Assembly: GCF_030406905.1 (NCBI RefSeq)
Contig: NZ_CP129137.1
Span: 3,988,001 to 4,052,000 of the forward strand
Direction of reading: 5' to 3'
DNA: 64,000 nt
Source of the DNA: Streptomyces sp. HUAS CB01
Lineage (GTDB): Bacteria; Actinomycetota; Actinomycetes; Streptomycetales; Streptomycetaceae
In this document: one piece after another, positions 47,201 through 54,990 of the stretch
How the letters are laid out: each line of letters opens with the position of its first letter
Position numbering within the stretch: the stretch's first letter is position 1
Position numbers and translations under genes: made by a program
The notes under the pieces: generated by a model
What the model was told of the DNA's origin: nothing
What the model saw: the letters and a program-made list of their open reading frames with translations, nothing else
Database searches by the model: none

Positions 47201-48358
47201 TCAGCCGAGCGGGTGTGCGGCGAGCAGATCTCCCAGGGCCTCCTCGTGAGCGGCCGCGGGCCCGAGGGACAGCTCCAGCTGCTTGGCCCAGGCGTGGTAC
47301 CGGTGCAGGGCGTAGTCCGTGTCCGCGCCGAACCCTCCGTGCAGATGCTGTGCGGTCTGGACGACCCGGCGGACACCGTCGGACGCCCAGATCTTCGCCA
47401 CCGCCACATCACCGGAGACGGGCAGTGGTCCGCCCACCGTGCCGCCTGCCGCGGTGGGGGCCCCGAGCCGCCATGCCGCCTGCCAGAGGGTCGCCTCCAT
47501 CGCCCGCAGGTCGATGTACCGGTCGGCGGCCTGTACGGCCACGGCCTGGAAGGTGGCGATGGGGAAGCCGAACTGCTCGCGCTGACCCGTGTACTCACTC
47601 GTCATGGACAGCGCGCGTTCACCGAGACCGAGAGCCAGCGCGCAGGTGCCGGTGGTGAGCAGGTCGCGCAGCCACTCCCAGGCACCTTCGGCGTCGATCA
47701 CGTCGACGCCGTCGATCCGCACGCCGTCGAGCCGCACCTCGGCGAGCAGTTCCCCGCTGGTGGAGACCTGTCCGGCGAGTGTGACGCCGTCCCGGCTCCG
47801 AGGGACCAGAGCGATCACGGCGCGGCCGTCCTCGGCGTGTGCGGGCACGGCGATCAGGTCCGCGCACTGCCCCCAGGGCACGGCGGTCTGTACTCCGTCC
47901 AGGAGCCAGGCTCCGTCGCCGGGCGTGCGGTGGGCGGTGACGGCGAGCTCGGCCGGGTCGTGGCCGGTGCGTCCACTCGAACCGGCCGTCAGGACGACCT
48001 CGCCGCGGCCGACCCGCGGCAGCAGGCGCGAAGCGGTCCCGGAGGCGCCGAATCGCTGAACGGCCGCCGCCACCGCGCCGGTCTCCAGCAGCGGCACCCG
48101 GGCCAGCACTCTCGCCGACTCGCGCAGCACCAGACAGAGCGCGATGGGCTCCAGGCCGGCGCCGCCGTGCTCGGGACCGACGACCAGACCCAGCAGGTCG
48201 GCGGCGGCCAGCCTGGCCCACAGCGCCCGGTCGATGTCGTCGGCCACGGCACCCGCGGTGAGGGCGGGACTCGGCACCCCGTCGGGCGCGACGCCCGAGA
48301 AGACCGCCCTGGCCGCCTCCACGGCCGCTTGCTGTTCCTCGGTGAAGGTGAAGTCCAC
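47201..48358 (-). CDS. Acyl-CoA dehydrogenase family protein
   Basis: A 385-residue protein. GTG at 48358 (VDFTFTEEQQAAVEAARAVF) is chosen because GGGAGGG lies 8 nt upstream; a start 7 codons earlier is possible. It has the ACAD helical-beta-helical plan: GPEHGGAGLEPIALCLVL, ELAVTAHRTPGDGAWLLDG, then C-terminal QREQFGFPIATFQAVAVQAA and HLHGGFGADTDYALHRYHAW. The usual catalytic Glu position is not clear, so it could be one half of a heteromeric ACAD (FadE-type alpha/beta pairs of Actinobacteria) needing a partner elsewhere. A TetR-like operator lies upstream. Confidence 0.87.
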   Translation of the reverse strand: MDFTFTEEQQAAVEAARAVFSGVAPDGVPSPALTAGAVADDIDRALWARLAAADLLGLVVGPEHGGAGLEPIALCLVLRESARVLARVPLLETGAVAAAVQRFGASGTASRLLPRVGRGEVVLTAGSSGRTGHDPAELAVTAHRTPGDGAWLLDGVQTAVPWGQCADLIAVPAHAEDGRAVIALVPRSRDGVTLAGQVSTSGELLAEVRLDGVRIDGVDVIDAEGAWEWLRDLLTTGTCALALGLGERALSMTSEYTGQREQFGFPIATFQAVAVQAADRYIDLRAMEATLWQAAWRLGAPTAAGGTVGGPLPVSGDVAVAKIWASDGVRRVVQTAQHLHGGFGADTDYALHRYHAWAKQLELSLGPAAAHEEALGDLLAAHPLG

Positions 48359-48433
48359 AGCCCAGTCCCTCCCGTGCACCGGCTCCGCGCGACGGTCTCG
48401 TCGTCCGCCGGCCGGCGTTACCCACCGGCTATC

Positions 48434-48446
48434 TGACGGACCGTCA
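48434..48446. promoter_or_regulatory. Palindromic operator upstream of the acyl-CoA dehydrogenase
   Basis: TGACGGACCGTCA: perfect 6-bp arms around a central A, within the larger imperfect dyad CTATC-TGACGG-A-CCGTCA-AGATAG. It lies about 75 nt upstream of the GTG, between this gene and the 3' end of paaE. TetR-type repressors of fatty-acid genes commonly bind such dyads; the regulator is not identified. The adjacent PaaE stop is at 48483. Confidence 0.65.
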
Positions 48447-48482
48447 AGATAGGGCAGGTCTCCGAGGAAGGGAATGGTGCCG

Positions 48483-49535
48483 TCAGCGGTCGAAGTCCAG
48501 CTCCACGTCCGAGGTCATCGGATGCGACTGGCAGGCCAGCACATAGCCGGCTTCCGTCTCCTCCTGCTCCAGCGCGAAGTTCCGGTCCATGCGGACCTCG
48601 CCCGAGACCACGAACGCCCGGCATGTCCCGCACACCCCGCCCTTGCAGGCGTACGGGGCGTCGGAGCGGGCGCGCAGCACCGTCTCCAGCAGCGACTCGC
48701 CCTCCTCCACGGGCCAGGAACCCGAGCGGCCGTCCAGAGTCGCCGTCAGCCTGCTGTGCGCGGGCGCCGCGACCGGGGCCGGGGCGGACACGTCGTCGAC
48801 GTGGAAGATCTCCTCGTGGATACGGCTTCGCTGGACGCCGAGTCCGCGCAGTGCCCGCTCGGCGCCCTGCACCAGCCCGTACGGCCCGCACAGGAACCAG
48901 CCGTCCACCTCCGGGACATCGAGCAGCGCCGGCAGCAGAGCCGCCAGCCGGTCCTGGTCGAGCCGGCCGGAGGGCAGCCCCGTCTGCTGCTCCTCCCGGG
49001 AAAGCACCGTCACCAGCTGAAAGCGGTCCGGATAGCGGTCCTTGAGGTCGGCCACCTCGTCCAGGAACATCGTCGAGGCGGCCGTACGGTCGCTGCGGAT
49101 CAGACAGAACCTCGCCGCCGGCTGACGCGCCAGCAGTGTCGCCGCGATCGACAGCACCGGGGTGATGCCGCTGCCGCCGACGATCGCCGCGAAGTGCCCG
49201 GCACGCGGCTCCAGGACGAAGCGGCCCATCGGCTGCATGACCTCGAGGGTGTCCCCGGCCGAGAGCTCCTTGAGGGCGTAGGTGGAGAACTCGCCGCCGT
49301 CTACGAGCCTGATGCCCACACGCAGCACGGACTCCTCCCCCGCCGCGGCGGCTGGGGAGCAGATCGAGTAGGTGCGGCGGATCTCCTCGCCGTTCGCCCC
49401 CGTGCGGCGCACGGCGATGTGCTGGCCCGGTGTGTGGCGGAAGGCCTCACGGAGCTCGGCGGGCACCGTGAGGGTGACGGCCACGGAATCGTCCGTGAGC
49501 CGCTCGACCTCGCTGACCCGGAGCGGATGGAACAT
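48483..49535 (-). CDS. paaE: Phenylacetyl-CoA epoxidase reductase subunit
   Basis: A 350-residue iron-sulfur flavoprotein. FAD-binding RTYSICSP, NAD-binding GGSGITPVLSI, and a C-terminal plant-type [2Fe-2S] domain with ACKGGVCGTC and the distal Cys in VLACQSHP. It passes electrons from NADPH to the PaaAC oxygenase that makes the ring 1,2-epoxide of phenylacetyl-CoA. The ATG directly follows the paaD stop with no gap. Last gene of the paaABCDE operon. Confidence 0.96.
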   Translation of the reverse strand: MFHPLRVSEVERLTDDSVAVTLTVPAELREAFRHTPGQHIAVRRTGANGEEIRRTYSICSPAAAAGEESVLRVGIRLVDGGEFSTYALKELSAGDTLEVMQPMGRFVLEPRAGHFAAIVGGSGITPVLSIAATLLARQPAARFCLIRSDRTAASTMFLDEVADLKDRYPDRFQLVTVLSREEQQTGLPSGRLDQDRLAALLPALLDVPEVDGWFLCGPYGLVQGAERALRGLGVQRSRIHEEIFHVDDVSAPAPVAAPAHSRLTATLDGRSGSWPVEEGESLLETVLRARSDAPYACKGGVCGTCRAFVVSGEVRMDRNFALEQEETEAGYVLACQSHPMTSDVELDFDR

Positions 49536-50036
49536 CTACAACTCCTTGAAGTGGTCGAACGGTTCGCGGCAGCTGACACAGCGGCGCAGCGCCTTGCACG
49601 CGGTGGAGGAGAAGCGGCTCAGCAGCTCCGTGTCCGTGGAACCGCAGTGCGGGCAGCGCACCGTCAGCGTGAGCGGCACCGGCCCGTCCACCGCAGTCGG
49701 CCGCGGCGGCGCTATGCCGAACTCCGCCAGCTTGCGCCTGCCGTCCGCGCTGATGTCGTCCGTCGACCAGGCGGGGGAGAGGACCCTGACGACCGACACC
49801 TCGGCCACGCCGTGGTCGTGCAGCACCTGCTCGATGTCGGCGGTCATCGCCTCGATGGCCGGGCAGCCGGTGTAGGTGGGGGTCAGCTCGACCTCGACCC
49901 GGCCCGGGCCGAGGATGTGCACCCCGCGGAGGACGCCGAGCTCCTCCAGGGTCAGCACCGGCAGCTCGGGGTCGGGCACGGAGCCGGCCAGCCGGCGCAG
50001 CTCCGCCTCCAGAGCGGTGTCGGTCCCGGTCACCAT
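49536..50036 (-). CDS. paaD: Phenylacetyl-CoA epoxidase maturation factor PaaD
   Basis: A 166-residue protein with an N-terminal DUF59/MIP18 domain (VPDPELPVLTLEELGVL, LTPTYTGCPAIEAM) and a C-terminal four-cysteine zinc site (CPHCG, CVSC). It assists iron or iron-sulfur assembly of the epoxidase. ATG at 50036 overlaps the end of paaC by 7 nt; the upstream extension of the frame is not used. Confidence 0.95.
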   Translation of the reverse strand: MVTGTDTALEAELRRLAGSVPDPELPVLTLEELGVLRGVHILGPGRVEVELTPTYTGCPAIEAMTADIEQVLHDHGVAEVSVVRVLSPAWSTDDISADGRRKLAEFGIAPPRPTAVDGPVPLTLTVRCPHCGSTDTELLSRFSSTACKALRRCVSCREPFDHFKEL

Positions 50037-50731
50037 GACGCCCCCGGGTGGCTCCGGTGCAGATGCTGCATCTCGGCCAGCATCCGCCCGAACGGCTCCG
50101 TGTGCAGTCCCTGGCGGCCGGCACCGGCGGACCAGGCACCCGTGTCGGCGGTGTCCGGCACGCTCAGGGTGGCCCGCTTGAGCACGGTCGTGACCGACTC
50201 CAGCCAGGCGGACCGCAGCGCCTCCCGGTCCACGTCCAGACCCTCCACGGGCTGGAACATCTCGCCCGTGAACCGCCACAGGGCGTCGCAGCCGCGCTGC
50301 ATCCGCTCATGGCTCTCGGCGGTGCCGTCGCCCAGGCGCAGCGTCCACTGCTCCGCGTGGTCCTGGTGGTACGCGACCTCCTTGACGGCCTTGGCGGCGA
50401 GCCCCGCGAACTCGCTGTCCCCCGCCGCCAGTTGCCCGTACAGCAGCCGCTGGTAGGTGGAGAAGTAGAGCTGGCGGGCGATGGTGTGGGCGAAGTCGCC
50501 GTTCGGCTGCTCCACCAGCTGGAGGTTCCGGAAGGCGCGCTCCTCGCGCAGATACGCCAGTTCGTCCTCGTCACCGACGAGGGAGAGCAGCGTCCGGGCC
50601 TGCCCGAGCAGGTCCAGCGCGATGTTGGCGAGGGCGACCTCCTCCTCGAGGACCGGGGCGTGCCCGGCCCACTCCCCCAGCCGGTGCGAGAGCACCAGCG
50701 CGTCGTCGCCCAGGGCGAGTGCGGCGGTCAC
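50030..50731 (-). CDS. paaC: Phenylacetyl-CoA epoxidase subunit PaaC
   Basis: A 233-residue ferritin-like structural subunit that forms the core with PaaA. Family motifs are HRLGEWAGHAPVLEEEVALA, LDLLGQARTLLSLVG, REERAFRNLQLVEQPNGDFA and KEVAYHQDHAEQWTLRLGDG. The metal-binding set is incomplete, as usual for PaaC. Overlaps paaB by 4 nt upstream and paaD by 7 nt downstream. Confidence 0.96.
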   Translation of the reverse strand: MTAALALGDDALVLSHRLGEWAGHAPVLEEEVALANIALDLLGQARTLLSLVGDEDELAYLREERAFRNLQLVEQPNGDFAHTIARQLYFSTYQRLLYGQLAAGDSEFAGLAAKAVKEVAYHQDHAEQWTLRLGDGTAESHERMQRGCDALWRFTGEMFQPVEGLDVDREALRSAWLESVTTVLKRATLSVPDTADTGAWSAGAGRQGLHTEPFGRMLAEMQHLHRSHPGASW

Positions 50732-51018
50732 AGGTGCTTCACCCCGTCCGGGATCTCGTAGAAGGTCGGGTGGCGGTAGGGCTTGTCCGCCGAGGGCTCG
50801 AAGAAGGGGTCCTTCTCGTCGGGCGAGGAGGCGGTGACCGCCGTGGAGGGGACCACCCAGATCGACACGCCTTCGTTGCGCCGGGTGTAGAGGTCACGGG
50901 CGTTGCGCAGGGCCATCTCGGCGTCGGGTGCGTGCAGGCTGCCGGCGTGGGTGTGGGACAGCCCGCGGCGCGAGCGCACGAAGACCTCCCACAGCGGCCA
51001 GTCCTTCGAGCTGCTCAT
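50728..51018 (-). CDS. paaB: Phenylacetyl-CoA epoxidase subunit PaaB
   Basis: A 96-residue small subunit: [38 protein letters not shown] and a C-terminal [13 protein letters not shown]. It bridges heterodimers in the epoxidase complex. ATG at 51018, overlapping paaA and paaC by 4 nt on either side. Confidence 0.96.
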   Translation of the reverse strand: MSSSKDWPLWEVFVRSRRGLSHTHAGSLHAPDAEMALRNARDLYTRRNEGVSIWVVPSTAVTASSPDEKDPFFEPSADKPYRHPTFYEIPDGVKHL

Positions 51019-52043
51019 GCCGTCGCCTCCACCTGTGCTTCGCCGGACTCCGTGCCCGGCCCGTCCGACGCTGATCCGTGCGACGCCCCGGAGCGGCCGG
51101 AGGCGTTCTTCTCGGCGTACGCCGCGGCTGCCTCGCGCACCCAGGCGCCTTCCTCGTGGGCCCTGCGGCGCTGGGTGATCCGCTGTTCGTTGCACGGTCC
51201 GTTGCCCTTGAGGACCTGCCGGAACTCGTCCCAGTCGATGGCGCCGAAGTCGTGGTGACCGCGCTCCTCGTTCCAGCGCAGGTCCGGGTCCGGCAGGGTC
51301 AGGCCCAGGGCCTCCGCCTGCGGGACGCAGATGTCGACGAACCGCTGACGCAGCTCGTCGTTCGAATGCCGCTTGATCTTCCAGGCCATGGACTGCGCGG
51401 AGTGGGCCGACGCGTCGTCCGGGGGGCCGAACATCATCAGTGACGGCCACCACCAGCGGTCCACCGCGTCCTGGGCCATCTCGTGCTGCGCCTGCGTGCC
51501 CTGGGAGAGGGCGAGCAGCAGCTCGTATCCCTGGCGCTGGTGGAAGGACTCCTCCTTGCAGACCCTGACCATCGCGCGGGCGTACGGACCGTAGGAGCAG
51601 CGGCACAGCGGGACCTGGTTGGTGATGGCTGCGCCGTCGACCAGCCAGCCGATCGCGCCGACGTCGGCCCAGGTGAGCGTCGGGTAGTTGAAGATCGACG
51701 AGTACTTCTGGCGGCCCGAGTGGAGCTTGTCGAGCAGCTCGTCCCGGCTCGCTCCGAGCGTCTCCGTCGCGCTGTACAGATACAGGCCGTGGCCGGCCTC
51801 GTCCTGGACCTTGGCCATGAGGATGGCCTTGCGGCGCAGGGAGGGCGCGCGCGTGATCCAGTTCGCCTCTGGCTGCATGCCGATGATCTCGGAGTGCGCG
51901 TGCTGTGCCATCTGGCGGATCAGCGTCGCGCGGTAGTCGTCGGGCATCCAGTCGCGCGGCTCGATGCGCTCGTCGGCGGCCACTGCAGCGTCGAACCGCG
52001 CCTGGTGCGTCGAAGCCGCAGTCCCTGCTGTCACTGCCGTCAT
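51015..52043 (-). CDS. paaA: Phenylacetyl-CoA epoxidase catalytic subunit PaaA
   Basis: A 342-residue ferritin-like diiron oxygenase. Diiron ligands lie in [45 protein letters not shown] and the helix following. It epoxidises phenylacetyl-CoA with O2. First gene of paaABCDE; AGGGGG precedes the ATG. The 18-bp operator shared with the paaN/paaH region ends only 12 nt upstream. The C-terminus has a long Ser/Gly/Ala tail not seen in E. coli PaaA. Confidence 0.97.
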   Translation of the reverse strand: MTAVTAGTAASTHQARFDAAVAADERIEPRDWMPDDYRATLIRQMAQHAHSEIIGMQPEANWITRAPSLRRKAILMAKVQDEAGHGLYLYSATETLGASRDELLDKLHSGRQKYSSIFNYPTLTWADVGAIGWLVDGAAITNQVPLCRCSYGPYARAMVRVCKEESFHQRQGYELLLALSQGTQAQHEMAQDAVDRWWWPSLMMFGPPDDASAHSAQSMAWKIKRHSNDELRQRFVDICVPQAEALGLTLPDPDLRWNEERGHHDFGAIDWDEFRQVLKGNGPCNEQRITQRRRAHEEGAWVREAAAAYAEKNASGRSGASHGSASDGPGTESGEAQVEATA

Positions 52044-52054
52044 CGGACCCCCTA

Positions 52055-52072
52055 CCGACCGATCGTTCGGTT
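52055..52072. promoter_or_regulatory. Candidate PaaR-type operator at paaA
   Basis: CCGACCGATCGTTCGGTT, exactly the reverse complement of 56706-56723. Its core ACCGATCGTTCGGT fits ACCGNNCGNNCGGT, which I recall as the core of the corynebacterial PaaR motif. It lies 12-29 nt before the paaA ATG, so binding would block initiation or early elongation. Confidence 0.75.
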
Positions 52073-52116
52073 GAATGACTTCAATGGTGAGTCGGCGGCC
52101 CGTAAGGTGTCAACCC

Positions 52117-52125
52117 TGTGGATAA
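52117..52125 (-). promoter_or_regulatory. DnaA box (exact, E. coli type)
   Basis: TGTGGATAA in the paaA-DUF5819 divergent region, 31 nt before the DUF5819 start. Confidence 0.5.
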
Positions 52126-52155
52126 CCGCGGTGGACCAATGGGGAACGGGGCGGG

Positions 52156-53064
52156 ATGGACTCGTACGACGGCGACGGCGCCGCGCGCGCCGAGGCGGCT
52201 CCCTCCGCCGTGCCGGGCGGGATACGCGATTCGGGCAGCTCAGGCGGCCCCGGCGGTCCGGACGGGCACGAGCCGACGGCGGGGGCGGAGGCGACCGGTG
52301 AGCCCGATGGGGCCGGCCGCGCGGGCCGTCCGGACGACCCGGACGACCCGGTCGGCCTGGGCGGAACGGGCGAGGCGCCGCTCCGGCAGGGCCCGGCCGG
52401 CGGGATCGCCGCACTCTCCCTCCCGTACCAGGTCGTGGCCGCCGTCGCCCTCGGACTCGTCGCCGTCTTCGCGGCCGTTCACCTCGCCGTGGTGTTCCTC
52501 CACGTCGCTCCGTCGAACACGCTGACCAAGCAGCACGGCAAGCGGGTCGACGGGTGGGTGTACCCCGAGTTCGAGCAGAACTGGAAGCTCTTCGCGCCCA
52601 ACCCGCTCCAGCAGAACATCGCGGTCCAGGTGCGTGCCGAGATCGCCGGGCGCGACGGCGGCCGCCGGACGAGCGACTGGGTCGACCTCTCGGCCGGGGA
52701 CGGTGAGGCGATCCGGGGCAACCTCCTCCCCAGCCACGTGCACCAGAACGAACTCCGACGGGCCTGGGACTTCTACTCCAACTCGCACACCGACGACAAC
52801 AAGCCCAACGGCCTGCGCGGCCAGCTCTCCGAGCGCTACGTCCGCCGCATCGTCATGACGCGCCTGGAGCAGCACGACCTGGGCGGACGCGTCGAGCGCA
52901 TCCAGCTCCGCTCCGCCACCCGCTCCGTCAAGGCGCCGCTGTGGAGCCGCGAGAAGATCGACACCCGCCCGTACTACCGGGTGCTCCCCTGGTGGACGGT
53001 GACCTCCGCCGATCTGCCCCTCGACGTGCGCAACGGCGCGGGCGACGAGGAGGCGGGCCGGTGA
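52156..53064 (+). CDS. DUF5819 family membrane protein
   Basis: A 302-residue protein. Residues 1-85 are a disordered Gly/Asp/Pro-rich cytoplasmic part. The membrane helix is at about 94-116. The extracytoplasmic domain opens with SNTLTKQHGKRVDGWVYPEF and EQNWKLFAPNPLQQNIAVQV, characteristic of DUF5819, and continues to about 295. Its TGA overlaps the GTG of the next gene, an HTTM membrane protein, so the two proteins are probably partners. Function unknown. Confidence 0.88.
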   Translation: MDSYDGDGAARAEAAPSAVPGGIRDSGSSGGPGGPDGHEPTAGAEATGEPDGAGRAGRPDDPDDPVGLGGTGEAPLRQGPAGGIAALSLPYQVVAAVALGLVAVFAAVHLAVVFLHVAPSNTLTKQHGKRVDGWVYPEFEQNWKLFAPNPLQQNIAVQVRAEIAGRDGGRRTSDWVDLSAGDGEAIRGNLLPSHVHQNELRRAWDFYSNSHTDDNKPNGLRGQLSERYVRRIVMTRLEQHDLGGRVERIQLRSATRSVKAPLWSREKIDTRPYYRVLPWWTVTSADLPLDVRNGAGDEEAGR

Positions 53065-54254
53065 CCCAGCCACTCGACCGCGGGCTCGCCGGTGCCGTCC
53101 AGCGGGTGACCTCTACGGCGCTCGGCCCCTACCAGAGCGCGATCGTCCGCATCGGCTTCTCCCTGACCTGGCTGCTCTTCCTGCTGCGCGAGTTCCCGCA
53201 CCGGCGGGAGCTCTACGGGCCGGACGGCCCCTGGAGCTGGGACATGGCCCAGCAGCTGATCGCCCAGAACAACGCCCTCACCGCGCTCATGTGGTCCGAC
53301 AGCGCCCTCTGGTTCGAGATCGTGTACGCGGTCGCGATGCTCTCCGCACTGCTGCTGCTGCTCGGCTGGCGCACCCGCGCCATGTCGGTGGTCTTCATGG
53401 TCGGTGTGCTGTCGCTGCAGAACCGCTCCGTCTTCATGGGAGACGGCGGCGACAACGTGATCCACCTGATGGCGATCTATCTGGTGTTCACCCGCTGCGG
53501 CCAGGTCTGGTCCCTGGACGCACGGCGTGCACGGAGCAGGACGGAGGCGGACCGGCCGCAGGACCGGTGGGGACCGGTGCTCTGGACGGTGCTGGGGCTG
53601 CTGCTCCTCGTCGGGACGCTCACGCACCGGACCGGCGGCGATGACTGGCTGGCCGTGCTGCTCTGGGGGGCGTGGGTGGGCCAGGGCGTGTGGTGGGCCG
53701 TGAACCGCCGCGCGCCGGACAGCCAGACCCGCACCCTGCTCGACGTCCTCGCCAACCTGGCCCACAACGCCGCCCTCGTCGTGATCATGGCGGAGGTGTG
53801 CCTGATCTACGCGACGGCGGGCTGGTACAAGATCCAGGGCTCCCGCTGGCAGGACGGCAGCGCGCTGTACTACCCGCTCAAGCTCGACTACTTCACGCCC
53901 TGGCCCGCGCTCTCCGACATCCTCGCCAACAGCGGGCTGATGGTGATGGTGCTGACCTACGGCACCGTGCTCGTGCAGGTCGCGTTCCCCTTCACGCTGT
54001 TCAACCGGAAGGTCAAGAACGTCCTGCTGGTGGCGATGATGCTGGAGCACGCCGGCATCGCCGTCCTGCTCGGCCTGCCCTTCTTCTCCCTCGCGATGAT
54101 CGCCGCCGACGCGGTCTTCCTGCCCACCTCCTTCCTGCGCCGGCTCGGCGGCTGGGTGGCCGGTGCCCGGGACCGGGTCCTGCGGCGGGCGGTACGGATC
54201 CCCGAGCAGCGCACTACGCCCGAGGAGCAGGCCACCCGTACCCTCGTCGGGTGA
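53061..54254 (+). CDS. HTTM domain (vitamin K-dependent carboxylase-like) membrane protein
   Basis: A 397-residue polytopic protein with at least eight membrane segments. GTG at 53061 overlaps the previous stop. HTTM features are ARIGFSLTWLLFLLREFP-like start (IVRIGFSLTWLLFLLREFPH), WWDMAQQL-like segment, FMGDGGDNVIHLMAIYLVFT, AGWYKIQGSRWQDGSALYYP (the Lys-containing core shared with gamma-carboxylase family) and late helices. HTTM proteins resemble the gamma-glutamyl carboxylase but their bacterial reactions are mostly unknown. Coupled to the SpoU gene by GTGA. Confidence 0.9.
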   Translation: MTQPLDRGLAGAVQRVTSTALGPYQSAIVRIGFSLTWLLFLLREFPHRRELYGPDGPWSWDMAQQLIAQNNALTALMWSDSALWFEIVYAVAMLSALLLLLGWRTRAMSVVFMVGVLSLQNRSVFMGDGGDNVIHLMAIYLVFTRCGQVWSLDARRARSRTEADRPQDRWGPVLWTVLGLLLLVGTLTHRTGGDDWLAVLLWGAWVGQGVWWAVNRRAPDSQTRTLLDVLANLAHNAALVVIMAEVCLIYATAGWYKIQGSRWQDGSALYYPLKLDYFTPWPALSDILANSGLMVMVLTYGTVLVQVAFPFTLFNRKVKNVLLVAMMLEHAGIAVLLGLPFFSLAMIAADAVFLPTSFLRRLGGWVAGARDRVLRRAVRIPEQRTTPEEQATRTLVG

Positions 54255-54910
54255 GCACCGAGACCCAGGAACCCGTTCAGTACGACGACGGCTACGGCCC
54301 GGAGGTGGGCGTCGGGCCCCATCCGGCCCCGTGGCCGGACGGGGCGCCGTACGATCCCGAGCTGCTCGCGCACGGGGACCGGCGCAACGTGGTCGACCGG
54401 TACCGGTACTGGACGCGCGAGGCGATCGTCGCCGACCTGGACACGCGGCGGCACGACTTCCACGTGGCCGTGGAGAACTGGGGCCACGACTTCAACATCG
54501 GCTCCGTGGTCAGGACGGCCAACGCCTTCCTGGCCAAGGAGATCCACATCGTGGGGCGGCGGCGCTGGAACCGGCGCGGGGCGATGGTCACCGACCGCTA
54601 CCAGCATGTGCGCCACCACCCGGACACCGAGTCGCTGACCGCCTGGGCGGCCGCCGAGGAGCTCCCGATCATCGGGATCGACAATCTTCCGGGCGCGGTC
54701 CCCCTGGAGCGGACCGTGCTCCCGAGGCGCTGTGTGCTCCTGTTCGGCCAGGAAGGTCCCGGGCTCACCGAGGAGGCGCGGAAGCACGCCGCCATGGTGT
54801 GCTCGATCGCCCAGTTCGGCTCCACCCGCTCGATCAACGCCGGTGCGGCCGCCGCGATCGCCATGCACTCCTGGATCCAGCGGTACGCGGACGTCCCGCC
54901 GGCGTCCTGA
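54251..54910 (+). CDS. SPOUT (TrmH/SpoU-type) RNA 2'-O-methyltransferase
   Basis: A 219-residue protein, GTG start overlapping the HTTM stop. SpoU motifs are FNIGSVVRTANAFLAKEIHI, VLLFGQEGPGLTEEA and IAQFGSTRSINAGAAAAIAM, forming the SAM-binding trefoil knot. It methylates a ribose in tRNA or rRNA; the target is not deducible. Third gene of the DUF5819-HTTM-SpoU operon. Confidence 0.93.
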   Translation: MSTETQEPVQYDDGYGPEVGVGPHPAPWPDGAPYDPELLAHGDRRNVVDRYRYWTREAIVADLDTRRHDFHVAVENWGHDFNIGSVVRTANAFLAKEIHIVGRRRWNRRGAMVTDRYQHVRHHPDTESLTAWAAAEELPIIGIDNLPGAVPLERTVLPRRCVLLFGQEGPGLTEEARKHAAMVCSIAQFGSTRSINAGAAAAIAMHSWIQRYADVPPAS

Positions 54911-54920
54911 CCCGCCATGA

Positions 54921-54952
54921 GAGCGGGACCGGCCGCCCGGCCCGGCCCGCTC
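54921..54952. terminator. Hairpin between convergent SpoU and paaN genes
   Basis: GAGCGGG (54921-54927) and CCCGCTC (54946-54952) pair around an 18-nt GC-rich loop. Confidence 0.5.
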
Positions 54953-54990
54953 GAGCGGGACGCGGGCCGGACCGGACGGGGGGCAGGAGG

